The notes under the pieces are model-generated. The model did not search any database. It had not been told where the DNA came from and saw only the letters and a list, made by a program, of their open reading frames with translations. A DNA stretch of 23,134 bases from an uncultured Lactobacillus sp. GTDB lineage: Bacteria > Bacillota > Bacilli > Lactobacillales > Lactobacillaceae. Positions 1-9,107 of this stretch are shown here, piece by piece. How positions within the stretch are numbered: position 1 is the first letter of the stretch; the number at the start of each line of letters is the position of its first letter. Position numbers and translations under genes: made by a program. The stretch is from the NCBI GenBank assembly GCA_937916845.1, contig CALFSK010000008.1, positions 1 to 23,134 of the forward strand. Reading direction: 5' to 3'.

Positions 1-84
1 GGACATCTTTTCTCACTTGCCTTTACTTTTACTTTGGTCGGTACGGGTGGTGCATGGGGGGGGAGTTGTCCTTTTATTTTACAC

Positions 85-120
85 AAAAACTGGGTGTTGA
101 TGGATTTCCATCAACACCCA
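85..120 (-). terminator. Rho-independent terminator of the large surface-protein gene
   Basis: A perfect 14-bp inverted repeat (arms 91-104 and 107-120) lies 77 bases beyond the stop codon of the surface-protein gene. Read on the minus strand it is followed by a run of five T. The remaining bases 1-84 hold no gene I can support; they include an eight-G homopolymer at about 56-63. Confidence 0.85.
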
Positions 121-196
121 ATATTCTAGAGCCCCTTTTTAAGCTTATGCATACACAGAGATGACGAGCCCTGCTACTCTTCCAAAAAGAAATCGC

Positions 197-3100
197 TTAA
201 AGTTTCCGGCGATAACCGACCACAGCAAGCATCGCCATTAACCCAACGCCCGCCAAGGCTAACCATGATGCGCTCCGCTTTTCATTGGTTTGCGGCAATG
301 ATCTAGTTGACTTACTCGTTGTCGTTGGCTGCTTCAAACTCGGTTGACTACTGAGCATCTGGTCACCAGCCACACTAGTTTGATGACCACGATTGCCCAA
401 GTTAAGAGGGAATCCGCCATCAATCTGTTTACCATTACCATAGCCTTCGTTGATCAAATCACCGTCACCATTATCATTTCCGTTGTTTTCGTCGCCAACG
501 TTAACTTGATCACCACTGCCTGGCTGCTCGACATCTGCCGTGACTGTGATTATAGCCGTCGCGGTCACCACATTGCCAGCAGCATCAGTGTACTGATACG
601 TCACTTTGTTAGTCGCGGCTTTGGCTGTTTCAACCACTCCCGTGACGAGCAAATCATCAACGGTCAGTGACTGTCCCATGGCATCCGTTGCCAGAACCAA
701 ATTATCCGATGCCTGCCACTTGTCACCAACTTTAAGCTGACTGTCCTTAACTTTTAAAGCGACTTGGCTGGTTACGACTTTAGCGGTAATTGTTTGTGTG
801 ACTTCGTTGCCAAACGTATCCGTATACGTGTAAGTGACCTTGTAATCACCGGCTTTATTGGAATTAACCGTACCCGTTACTTTGACATCAGCTAACGTAA
901 CTGGTTTACCGGCCGCATCCGTCCCATTCACAAAGTTGTCTTTGGCGTTCCAAGTCGTTTTGGGCCCAGCGATAATTGTTGCATCTTTCGCTTCAACACT
1001 GAGTTGACTTGCAATCACATGAATAGTAATCGTCTTGGTTGCTTCATTCCCATAGACATCGGTATACGTGTAAGTGACCCTGTAATCACCGGCTTTATTG
1101 GGATTAACCGCCCCCGTTACTTTGACATCAGCTAAGCTAATAGTCTTACCCGCTGCATCCGTTGCGCTTACAAAGTTGTCTTTGGCGTTCCAAGTGGACT
1201 TAGGCCCAGCGACAACGGTTGCATCTTTCGCATCAATACTGAGTTGGCTTGCAATCACATGGACAGTAATCGTCTTAGTTGACTCATTCCCATAGACATC
1301 GATGTACGCATACGTCACTTTATAATCACCGGACTTAGTTGGATCAACACTCCCGGTTACTTTTAAATCGGTGACATTGAGCGGTTTACCGTTTGCATCC
1401 GTTGCACTCACAAAGTTATCAGCCGGTTGCCAATCCGTTTGGGGGCCAGCGATTAACTGACTATCTTTGACGACCAAACCAGACTGCGCCTTGGCAACGT
1501 ATATGGTAGCCGTCTGAGTCCGTTGATTGCGCGCACTATCGAGGTAACGATAGGTCACCTGATAAGTCCCCGGTGTTTGTAGATCAACTTGACCGTCAAC
1601 TGTGATTTGATCAACCGTTAACGGTTCTCCGGCAGCATCCGTTGCACTAACAAAGTTGTCAGCTGGCGTCCACGTTCCTTTGCCCGCAATCACCGCAGTA
1701 TCCTTGACCGTCAACGTCGCTTTAGTTGCGACGACTTTAACCATAATTGGCGCTGTAATCAAATTACCCGCCGCATCAGTGTATTGATAAGTGACTGCGT
1801 AATTGCCTAGGGTGTGCAAATCGACAGTGCCAGTGACTTTGACTTGATCAAACGTTAATTTTTGACCAGTGGCATCCTGTGCACTGACAAAATTAGTTTC
1901 AGGGGTCCACTCAGCTCCCGGACCTGCAATCACGGTCGCATCGGTTGCCTTTATCGTAGCTTGGGTTGCCTTAATAACAACCGTCACTGTTTGACTCACG
2001 GTATTACCAGCAGCATCCGTATAACTGTATCTCACTGGATAATCGCCAGCCTTGGTTGCATCGACTCCACCGGTGACTTTGACGTCATTAAATTCGACTT
2101 TTTCACCCATGGCATCTGTGGCACTGACAAAATTATCCGTCGCTGCCCATTTCATACTTGGTCCCGCAATTAAGTCGGTGTTTTTAGCCACTATCCCGGC
2201 TGCGCTAGCCTGTACTGTTACTACCGCAGTCACATGTTTAAAATTACCAGCACTGTCTGTGTAACTGTAAGTGATTGGATAATCGCCGGCCGTCTTGATG
2301 TCGACGCTTCCATCAACCGTTACTGCATCAATATCCAAATCATGGCCAGCACTATCTTTAGCACCCGTTAAATTCATCGCGGCAGTCCATTCTGGTGTTT
2401 TAGGACCAATGACCATTGTTGAATTCTTACCTGTTAAGACTGCTTTAGACGGAACAAGCGTAACTTCAATATCAGCTGTGTGCACATAGCCTGCGTCATC
2501 TTCATAGGTGACCGTCACCGTTTGCTTGCCAACTGTATTTAAATCTAATTGATCAGTGTTTGCGGTCAACTTAGCATTTTCGAAGGCGACATCAGTCCCA
2601 TCCACCGCAGTTAATTTCGTAAGCGCCGTTTTTAAATCAACTTTAGCACTCGGACCAGCAATTATTTGAACGGGCTGTGTCTGAATCGTCGCCTTATTTT
2701 CAACTACTTTGACTTGTACATCATGTGTCACCGCATTGCCTTCACTATCCGTGTAGGTCAAAGCGATCGAATAATTACCGGGTGTTTGCAAATCTGGCTG
2801 CTTATTCGCCACAATTGCTAATCCATCCGTCGCAACCGGCACACCAGCAAAATCAGTGGCACTGGCGACACTGTCTTGCCATGACCACTTCGCCAGATCA
2901 CCAGCAACAATGGTGACATCGCGTGATTTAAAATCTGCCTGGCTAGCAACCATCGTCACAGTTACAGTTGTATAAACGGTATTACCAGATTGATCAACGT
3001 AAGTTAGCTTCACCTCTTGGGCACCCGCTTTAGTTAAATCAAGCCCGGTAGCCGTCACGGTTGCAACTTCTGCATCACTCAGCGTGTCACCCACTGCGTT

Positions 3101-5122
3101 TAATGAAGCCGTTCGATCAAGCGCATCACTAACTTGCCAATTTGGTTTTGGCCCCATGTTAACCGAGACATTTTGACCAGCTAGGTTTGCTTGCGACTTC
3201 ACCACAGTGACCGTCGTTATCTCCTGACGTACTGCACCGTAACTATCTGTATACGACAGAACCACCGTATTAACAACCTGATTGTTTTGACCCGTTGTCT
3301 TGACATTGACTGTGTTATTGTACTTATTTCCATTAACACTCACGACTTTAACCAAATTATTGATATTGGATGATGATAGCTCTACTTTTTCACCTTCACC
3401 ATCTACTAAACTAGTCACATTGTCCTTAGCAGACCAAGTACTTTTAGGACCAGCAACGACCGTAATTGGCCCCACTTCGAAACTAGACTTTGAAGCCGGT
3501 TCCCACACATAAGTTATCGTTCCCGTCGGAATATTGTTATTAGTAATACTATATAGCGACATTAATTCAGCACTTGTATACTTATTACCGCCAGTCGTAC
3601 TTTGCCAAGTTTTCTCAGCAGTTGGCACGCTTGGTAAATCAGAGTTCGTCCCGAAACGTGTCTGCGCACTCACCGTTAATGACGATAACGCCGCATCATA
3701 TGAAAATAGAAATTCAAATTGAGTTGCATTGCTCATATTCCAGCCGGAAATATTCAGAGATTTCAGCTGTGGATCATTGGAAAACATGCTACCAAACGAC
3801 GTTTTTTGACCATCATCCCCAACGTTCCAATGACTCAAATCTAAAGACTGTAACGGCATAGGACTAAACATACTAGTGAATGATTGAACTTTGCCAACAT
3901 TCCAATTGTTTACTGGCAACTTGCTACTATCAGTTATTGGGTTAGATGAAAACATCGCTCCCATATCAGTCACGTTGCTAGTATCCCAATCCTTAATCCC
4001 TGAAAAATCCGAAACCTGGTCACTTGAAAACATTCCATACATTTCCGTTGCATGCGAAACATCGATATTTTCTAGCCCATCAATCTCGGTTAGGGGCACG
4101 TAGCCCGGATCGGTATCTTTCTTAAAGAAAAGATAGCTTAGATAGTGACCTGCAACGACGTTCTTATCGATGACAACCTTACTAATCACAGCACGAACTC
4201 TTGTCATATCTGGCAAATAATTATTGCCTTCCCACGGTGCCATAGAATCAGCACCAAAAGTACCTGAACCGATCGTCAACAAACCGTCACTGGTCACTTT
4301 CCACGGACTCGTCCCCCAGGTACCGGATGCCAATACAGTCACATCCGCTGCCTTCATTAAACTAGCTCGCGATAACTTATTTTCCTGAACTGCAGCCGCT
4401 CCCAGTGCGTTACTCGTCAATAGATTTAGTTTAGTGACGGTCTGACGCTTCGTCAGTTGTGCCTCAATATCGGGATCGGACACTGAATCAGCAGTTCCAA
4501 TTGCATTAACTGCGATAACCCTTTCTTCAGCGTCACCTTCATTCTCAACTGAAGTTACCGAATCGGATTTTGGTGTGTTTTTAGTTGCTTCGTCTGTCAT
4601 ATCAGACGTAACGGCTGGTGTTATCGGCGTTTCAGTAGTGGATTGTTCGTTGCTGCTTGCAACAGTTTCTTTGGTCCTGTTAACGGTTTCATTAGTCTTT
4701 GACGGTTCAGAACTCGATTGACTGTCCGAAGACGATTCAGCTTGCGAATGACTCGCTGAACTAACAGTCTGCTTCGTGCTGCTGTCATTTTTGACAGCGC
4801 TTTCATTTCGACCTTGCTCAGTTGTTTCTGTGACCGACTCAGCTTGAGTGACTGCTGTATCAGTGTTAGTCGCACTAGTACTGGAATCCGAGCCACTGTT
4901 TATGACACTTGCGTCGTGTTGTCCTAGAACAACCTGTGACTGACTAATTTCACTTCCACTGCTAGTACTGGTCGACGACGTTTCATCAACAGTAGTTACG
5001 GTATCTGCCTGACTCGTTAAAGCACCCATATTAATCGACGCAACCACAATTCCTGCAAAAATCCAAAAACGTCCTTTTTTATACATTTTATAATAGCGTT
5101 TCTCATTTTGAACTGGTCTCAT
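197..5122 (-). CDS. LPXTG-anchored surface protein with BspA-type and Ig-like repeats
   Basis: A 1641-residue wall-anchored protein, probably an adhesin. Residues 1-39 form a long signal peptide with a KxYKxGKxW-type motif (K12, Y14, K15, G17, R18, W20) and likely cleavage after TSQA. Residues 40 to about 245 are Ser/Thr/Glu-rich, like an extended stalk. About 268-475 carry BspA/DUF285-type repeats (W-x-T/V-S-x-V-x-x-M-x-x-M-F pattern). About 548-1530 are twelve Ig-like repeats of roughly 80 residues, each with a motif like AGP.x.W.a.DNFVSATDA.G and ending YTDAAGN. The C-terminus has LPQTN (1609-1613), a hydrophobic helix and an RRK tail for sortase. The ATG at 5122 has a GGGGGAG ribosome site about 8 bases upstream. 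Neighbouring genes give no ligand hint; binding to mucus or matrix is inference from architecture. No clear promoter was found in the long upstream region. Confidence 0.95.
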   Translation of the reverse strand: MRPVQNEKRYYKMYKKGRFWIFAGIVVASINMGALTSQADTVTTVDETSSTSTSSGSEISQSQVVLGQHDASVINSGSDSSTSATNTDTAVTQAESVTETTEQGRNESAVKNDSSTKQTVSSASHSQAESSSDSQSSSEPSKTNETVNRTKETVASSNEQSTTETPITPAVTSDMTDEATKNTPKSDSVTSVENEGDAEERVIAVNAIGTADSVSDPDIEAQLTKRQTVTKLNLLTSNALGAAAVQENKLSRASLMKAADVTVLASGTWGTSPWKVTSDGLLTIGSGTFGADSMAPWEGNNYLPDMTRVRAVISKVVIDKNVVAGHYLSYLFFKKDTDPGYVPLTEIDGLENIDVSHATEMYGMFSSDQVSDFSGIKDWDTSNVTDMGAMFSSNPITDSSKLPVNNWNVGKVQSFTSMFSPMPLQSLDLSHWNVGDDGQKTSFGSMFSNDPQLKSLNISGWNMSNATQFEFLFSYDAALSSLTVSAQTRFGTNSDLPSVPTAEKTWQSTTGGNKYTSAELMSLYSITNNNIPTGTITYVWEPASKSSFEVGPITVVAGPKSTWSAKDNVTSLVDGEGEKVELSSSNINNLVKVVSVNGNKYNNTVNVKTTGQNNQVVNTVVLSYTDSYGAVRQEITTVTVVKSQANLAGQNVSVNMGPKPNWQVSDALDRTASLNAVGDTLSDAEVATVTATGLDLTKAGAQEVKLTYVDQSGNTVYTTVTVTMVASQADFKSRDVTIVAGDLAKWSWQDSVASATDFAGVPVATDGLAIVANKQPDLQTPGNYSIALTYTDSEGNAVTHDVQVKVVENKATIQTQPVQIIAGPSAKVDLKTALTKLTAVDGTDVAFENAKLTANTDQLDLNTVGKQTVTVTYEDDAGYVHTADIEVTLVPSKAVLTGKNSTMVIGPKTPEWTAAMNLTGAKDSAGHDLDIDAVTVDGSVDIKTAGDYPITYSYTDSAGNFKHVTAVVTVQASAAGIVAKNTDLIAGPSMKWAATDNFVSATDAMGEKVEFNDVKVTGGVDATKAGDYPVRYSYTDAAGNTVSQTVTVVIKATQATIKATDATVIAGPGAEWTPETNFVSAQDATGQKLTFDQVKVTGTVDLHTLGNYAVTYQYTDAAGNLITAPIMVKVVATKATLTVKDTAVIAGKGTWTPADNFVSATDAAGEPLTVDQITVDGQVDLQTPGTYQVTYRYLDSARNQRTQTATIYVAKAQSGLVVKDSQLIAGPQTDWQPADNFVSATDANGKPLNVTDLKVTGSVDPTKSGDYKVTYAYIDVYGNESTKTITVHVIASQLSIDAKDATVVAGPKSTWNAKDNFVSATDAAGKTISLADVKVTGAVNPNKAGDYRVTYTYTDVYGNEATKTITIHVIASQLSVEAKDATIIAGPKTTWNAKDNFVNGTDAAGKPVTLADVKVTGTVNSNKAGDYKVTYTYTDTFGNEVTQTITAKVVTSQVALKVKDSQLKVGDKWQASDNLVLATDAMGQSLTVDDLLVTGVVETAKAATNKVTYQYTDAAGNVVTATAIITVTADVEQPGSGDQVNVGDENNGNDNGDGDLINEGYGNGKQIDGGFPLNLGNRGHQTSVAGDQMLSSQPSLKQPTTTSKSTRSLPQTNEKRSASWLALAGVGLMAMLAVVGYRRKL
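535..3480 (-). repeat. Twelve tandem Ig-like repeats inside the surface-protein gene
   Basis: The tandem units are about 240 bases (80 residues) each. The membrane-distal copies are divergent and longer. The wall-proximal copies are the most alike: the blocks starting at 841 and 1081 are exactly 240 bases apart and nearly identical at the DNA level, so the duplication there is recent. Repeat joints are marked by a short [AK][ST]Q-hydrophobic segment. Confidence 0.9.
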
Positions 5123-5596
5123 AAACCTACTCCCCCATTTCCTAAAAGTAGCCTACTAACTGAATGAACATAAATAATTGCATATAAACAAACTAATTTT
5201 CATACGATTCATTAATCCGCCGGCATTCAAAAGGGAAATTAACCCCATATTGTTACTCGTCTATTAATAAATTTAATTACGCTCGTTAATAGATGAGTGC
5301 CTTTCATATTTATAAGTTACCACAATAAGCTAGTCCAATTCAATCCTAATTAGTTATATACCAATAATAAAATTAATCATATTTATCGTAGCCAATCCGC
5401 CTATTTTCCCGTAGCCAAAGTGTCTTAGATAAATCAACCAATTCAAGCCACCTGGCTATCAAGTATTCAATCAGACATTGTATGAAATGTTACTTACCGA
5501 ACGAAATGTTCACGATTTCTCAACATTTAAACGATGTAGTGACTAAAAACCAGCTCAAACGTTCATTAATCCGGATTTTCACTGCAAGTTACACAT
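5123..5596. other. AT-rich gene-free upstream region of the surface-protein gene
   Basis: I see no credible ORF here. It holds an inverted repeat (arms 5255-5267 and 5286-5298, 12 of 13 matched), a 12-base direct repeat TTCATTAATCCG at 5208-5219 and 5562-5573, and a repeated GAAATGTT near 5482 and 5501. It is the only upstream sequence available to the large surface gene, so the promoter should lie here, but no convincing -35/-10 pair was recognised. Confidence 0.5.
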
Positions 5597-5649
5597 AAAA
5601 AAACTGGTTAGACTCACGATTAGCAATTGCAAACCGTGAATCTAACCAG
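5597..5649 (-). terminator. Terminator of the muramidase gene
   Basis: A 15-bp stem (arms 5604-5618 and 5635-5649, one non-Watson-Crick pair) is followed on the minus strand by seven T. It begins 12 bases after the stop codon of the GH25 gene. Confidence 0.88.
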
Positions 5650-5660
5650 CACTATAAAAA

Positions 5661-6977
5661 TTATTTTGTTTTGACGTAAGCTTTATTCGCCGTAAAGAAG
5701 TTCCCTTTATTCGTCATGTAGTAACGTGATCCCGTTGACCGCTTGTAAACGGCAACGGTCTTAATGGCCTTGCCCTTCTTATGACGAGCAACCCGATCCG
5801 CCTTCTTGAAGGAATGTTTACGGTAAGTGTAGACATTCTTCTTAGGAATGATCTTCTTGCTTGATGGCACTGATTCGTAGTAAGCGTGGTTCGTCTTAGA
5901 AATCTTACCCGTAATGTAACCACCGTTTAAGCGAATCCGGTAATAGTTCCCGCTCTTGACCAGTGTGCCGGCGTACGTTGCACCCTTTGGCATCACCGTA
6001 CCGGTTGCGTGCTTCAAATTAATGTCACTGTAAAGTTTACTCTTCTTGCGTAACGTGTAACTCCCATGTTGACCAACCCAGTAACCCGTTACGTCCTGTG
6101 CCAGTACCCACTTATTCAAGCCTTTCAAATAAACGATTTGTTTCGAAGAACTCGTCGTGACGTTTTGCACCGCGCCAATCTTGTAATACTTCTTCTTAAC
6201 GCCACTTGGAATACCAGCACCACCATAGTAGTTTGTCGCACCCTTATGCAGGTAAACGTGTTGACCCGCCCGGTAACTGCTGTAAGCATACTTGGTAGTG
6301 TTCTCATTCAACCACCAGCTCAACGGATGGTAGGTCGTAACCGTCGCCTGATCAAAGAGGTTATTATCAACGTATTGGTTTAATGATGAGAGGTAATAAC
6401 TACTTGAATACTGCCACAGTGAGAACGGAATCGTTGGCCGTGACGAGTAGTTGGCGATCCACTGCGCGTCAAAACTCTGGCGCGCCGTATTAGCATAACT
6501 CGTCGCAAATGACTGATAAGAGTAGAAGATCAAGTGCTTATTAGTCAGCTTACGCATTTCGTTATACCACGCTTTGACCGCGGCGTTGGTTGCCGAACTG
6601 CTCATCGAAGTCGTTTCAAAATCTAACACGTAAAAGCGCGTATTCTTGTTAGCACGGTTGTAAAAGTCTTTCGCTTCTTGGACCGCACCGCTTGCTGAAG
6701 TAAAGGTTGCAAAGTCATACGATCCGAACGGGACCCCGTAACGAACGTATAAATTTTCATTATTAACGTGATGAATATCTTCATACCCACTACCATACTG
6801 AACCCGGTTAATCACAAAACTAGCCTGATTCTTTAAACTCTGTACTTGGGTCCTGCTCAACTGTCCCTGCCATTCAGAAATATCTGGAACCGCAGCTTGC
6901 GCCTGTACCGCTACCATTAACCCCACGCAACTCCCAATCGCGAGTAACGCGAGTCGCCACTTTTTAAATAATTTCAA
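5661..6977 (-). CDS. Secreted GH25 muramidase (lysozyme) with DUF5776-like C-terminus
   Basis: A predicted N-acetylmuramidase cleaving peptidoglycan outside the cell. With the start chosen here it has 438 residues: signal peptide MKLFKKWRLA to AQA (about 1-28), then a GH25 domain (about 30-210) with PDIS (D32), LDFE (D119, E121) and a terminal VDNN segment (D204), as in the family. About 215-438 are Lys/Tyr/Gly-rich wall-binding-type modules; the last 60 residues resemble DUF5776 of lactobacilli. I prefer the TTG at 6977 because GGGAAGG lies 8 bases before it, the peptide then begins as a normal signal peptide, and the promoter at 7014-7043 puts the transcription start near 7007. The upstream TTG at 7001 would sit almost on that start with no ribosome site. 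Possible roles are cell separation or turnover. Confidence 0.92.
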   Translation of the reverse strand: MKLFKKWRLALLAIGSCVGLMVAVQAQAAVPDISEWQGQLSRTQVQSLKNQASFVINRVQYGSGYEDIHHVNNENLYVRYGVPFGSYDFATFTSASGAVQEAKDFYNRANKNTRFYVLDFETTSMSSSATNAAVKAWYNEMRKLTNKHLIFYSYQSFATSYANTARQSFDAQWIANYSSRPTIPFSLWQYSSSYYLSSLNQYVDNNLFDQATVTTYHPLSWWLNENTTKYAYSSYRAGQHVYLHKGATNYYGGAGIPSGVKKKYYKIGAVQNVTTSSSKQIVYLKGLNKWVLAQDVTGYWVGQHGSYTLRKKSKLYSDINLKHATGTVMPKGATYAGTLVKSGNYYRIRLNGGYITGKISKTNHAYYESVPSSKKIIPKKNVYTYRKHSFKKADRVARHKKGKAIKTVAVYKRSTGSRYYMTNKGNFFTANKAYVKTK

Positions 6978-7013
6978 ACCATTCGCCTTCCCATAAAACA
7001 ATTTATATGTAAA

Positions 7014-7043
7014 ATAATATCTATTATTAATTTTACCGGTAAA
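7014..7043 (-). promoter_or_regulatory. Predicted promoter of the muramidase gene
   Basis: TTTACC (7038-7043) and TATTAT (7014-7019) are separated by 18 bases on the minus strand. They predict a start near 7007 and a 5' leader of about 30 bases containing the GGGAAGG site. A cre-like sequence overlaps the -35. Confidence 0.5.
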
Positions 7044-7053
7044 AGCGTTTAAA
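7040..7053. promoter_or_regulatory. Candidate CcpA cre site
   Basis: TAAAAGCGTTTAAA matches the cre consensus TGAAARCGYTTWCW at 12 of 14 positions, with A for G at position 2 and A for C at position 13. It overlaps the -35 of the predicted muramidase promoter, a position that would give carbon catabolite repression. No binding is shown. Confidence 0.35.
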
Positions 7054-7077
7054 AGGTTCTCAAACTGATGTCATTCG

Positions 7078-7117
7078 CTTTACAATTTCTTTACATTGGC
7101 GCCTTCAAATTGTAAAG
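7078..7117. repeat. Inverted repeat between the muramidase and hydrolase genes
   Basis: Perfect 11-base arms CTTTACAATTT (7078-7088) and AAATTGTAAAG (7107-7117) with an 18-base spacer. There is no T-run on either side, so a terminator is unlikely. It could be an operator serving either divergent gene. Confidence 0.4.
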
Positions 7118-7250
7118 AAAGTCTTAAATCTCATCTATTTCACCAAAAGTCAAGGCATCCCTACGCCCGTCCAATCAAGCTAACGATTTGTTTTTTGGCT
7201 TAAAATCTGTCACAGTATTTATTAAATAAGTAATAAAGTGAGCTCATATT

Positions 7251-8003
7251 ATGATTAGTGTAAAACAACAATCCTTACAAGACATTCCAATCATCGAAGT
7301 CGTCGACGAGACGCTTCTGACCCAGCCTTTACCACTAGTCGTTTTTTACCACGGCTGGCGGTCGCAAAAAGACTTGGTCTTGACGCAAGCCCGTAAATTG
7401 GCTAACCGGCACCTTCGCGTCGTGTTACCCGATGCCATGAACCATGGCGACCGCATGGAACCCGTCAGCAGCCTGCCATCCTTCACTTTCTGGAACAGTA
7501 TTCAAGGTAACTTAGCTGAATTTGACCTCATCATCCAGACGTACCGCAAACGTGGCCTAATCTTAAACGACCAAATCGGTGTTGGCGGCTACTCCATGGG
7601 TGGCATGACGACTGGCGCGCTCCTGACCCGTCATCCCGAGATCAAGGCGGCCACCATTATCATGGGGACGCCTAACCTGAACGCCTACGCGCAACTTGTT
7701 CGCAATTACGCTGCCAAGACCCACGTCTATTTACCAACGGACATGGCTGCTTTGACCAGCTGGATCGATAACTTCGATTTAAACTTGCACCCCGAAACGA
7801 TTGCGCACCGGCCCGTCTTGTTTTGGCACGGCACCGACGACGAGCGGATTCCGTACGCACAATCCCGCGACTTCTTTGACCGTGTTCACCACGAACCCTA
7901 CGCCAACCAAGTTGCTTTTATTACGGGTTACCAGGCCAAACACCTCGTCAAGATTCCCCTAATGAATAAAATTGCGAACTTTTTTGACTATTATCTTAAT
8001 TAG
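7251..8003 (+). CDS. Alpha/beta hydrolase (esterase/peptidase-like, S9/DLH type)
   Basis: A 250-residue serine hydrolase, cytoplasmic as far as can be seen (no signal peptide). Visible features are an oxyanion-side HG (34-35), the nucleophile elbow G-Y-S-M-G with S115, the acid in HGTDDERIP (D197) and a late histidine in QAKH (H231), the usual alpha/beta-hydrolase order. It resembles small acyl-esterase or dienelactone-hydrolase/prolyl-oligopeptidase-like proteins such as YtmA/YitV of Bacillus; the substrate cannot be told from sequence. The ATG at 7251 has only a modest AAGTGAG site. The next gene begins 15 bases after the stop, so the two are probably co-transcribed and may act on related acyl groups, which is inference. 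Confidence 0.85.
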   Translation: MISVKQQSLQDIPIIEVVDETLLTQPLPLVVFYHGWRSQKDLVLTQARKLANRHLRVVLPDAMNHGDRMEPVSSLPSFTFWNSIQGNLAEFDLIIQTYRKRGLILNDQIGVGGYSMGGMTTGALLTRHPEIKAATIIMGTPNLNAYAQLVRNYAAKTHVYLPTDMAALTSWIDNFDLNLHPETIAHRPVLFWHGTDDERIPYAQSRDFFDRVHHEPYANQVAFITGYQAKHLVKIPLMNKIANFFDYYLN

Positions 8004-8018
8004 AAACCGGTGTAAAAT

Positions 8019-9095
8019 TTGGCAACCAGCACCACTAAAACTGAATCCGCCGATACTGGCGACTACTTAAAGGTTGCGGCTTGTACCGCTGTCATTCTCC
8101 AGTCAGTCCTAACTTTGGCCTTAAAACAGCCACTCAATGTGACCGACCAATGGATCATTGGTCTCAGCTATAACGCGGTTAAATTTACCGCACCCGCGTT
8201 TATTTTCGGCATTCTCTTTACAACGACCCGGACAACTTATCCTAGTCAGCTAAGCGCCTATCCCCACTACTTAAAACGGCAATGGTCGGCCCTATTCATA
8301 CCATCTATTTTTTGGACCACGGTTTACCTGCTAGGGATGCCCCAGCTGCAACAAGGCGTCCCGTTTCACAGTGTCAAAACCTTTGCTTGGCAATTCGTCA
8401 ACGGTAACGCCGCGCCACACCTGTGGTACAACACGATGATGTTACAGTTTATCCTACTGATGCCGCTCTTTTGGTGGTTAGCACGCATTGCCACCAACGC
8501 CGGCCGGGTCAAACTGATTCTTTTAGTAACGCTGATTGGCTGTGCACTCTGGGTCGCGTTCTACGACGTAACAGTTTGGCACGGCCCGCATCAACAGTCT
8601 TGGGTTTTGTTAGACCGGGTCAGCCTTAGTTTCGCCGGTTACGCAATTCTAGGCACCTTGGCAGCCCGTTTTTCTAAATCCTTAGCGCAGAAACTAGCCC
8701 AACATCAATGGTTACTCAAGCTGAGCTGGTTCGTCCTATTTGGTTTGACCACTGGGCTGCTGATTCACGCGGGACTACCGATCCACCTGAACGTCACGTC
8801 GTACATCCAGCCTGCCATGGTTGGCTACGACCTTGCCACCATCGGTTTAATCGTTAGCTTGGCGAACACTCAAATTCACCGCCACGCCCGCAGTGTTCCC
8901 GTGATCCACTGGTTAGCGATTTACGCTTACCGGGCCTACCTCGCTAACGTTTTTTGGCTGCAACTCATCTGGGCACTTGGTGGCCGCTGGTTAGCCGTGG
9001 CGCCCCTGCCGGTGATTATCGGCTGCTACGTTTTAACTTGGATATGCTCTTTTGCCAGTGCTTACGGGTTACACCGCTTAGTCCAGCTACTTTGA
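8019..9095 (+). CDS. Membrane acyltransferase family 3 protein
   Basis: A 358-residue, highly hydrophobic protein with about ten predicted membrane helices, matching the acyltransferase-3 family that moves acyl groups onto cell-surface glycans or other carriers. The NGNAAPHLWYNTMMLQFILL segment (about 127-146) is typical of the lactobacillar branch. The first helix begins DYLKVAACTAVILQS; the family's R/K-x10-H motif reads K18-x10-S29 here, so the usual histidine is absent. The start is a TTG at 8019 with a weak ribosome site, 15 bases after the upstream hydrolase stop, so translational coupling is likely. If the missing histidine matters, the protein may be inactive or changed in specificity. 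Confidence 0.82.
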   Translation: MATSTTKTESADTGDYLKVAACTAVILQSVLTLALKQPLNVTDQWIIGLSYNAVKFTAPAFIFGILFTTTRTTYPSQLSAYPHYLKRQWSALFIPSIFWTTVYLLGMPQLQQGVPFHSVKTFAWQFVNGNAAPHLWYNTMMLQFILLMPLFWWLARIATNAGRVKLILLVTLIGCALWVAFYDVTVWHGPHQQSWVLLDRVSLSFAGYAILGTLAARFSKSLAQKLAQHQWLLKLSWFVLFGLTTGLLIHAGLPIHLNVTSYIQPAMVGYDLATIGLIVSLANTQIHRHARSVPVIHWLAIYAYRAYLANVFWLQLIWALGGRWLAVAPLPVIIGCYVLTWICSFASAYGLHRLVQLL

Positions 9096-9107
9096 TTAAC
9101 GAAATAC

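Noticed and set aside
1..84. Open plus-strand frames at the window start, with an eight-G run that could suggest phase variation
   Set aside because: The stretch is too short, shows no start or domain, and the frames end at the terminator hairpin; I cannot tell a gene end from noise.
841..1320. Regular 240-base repeats looked at as a possible CRISPR array
   Set aside because: The units are long, contiguous and code for Ig-like domains; there are no short repeats with unique spacers.
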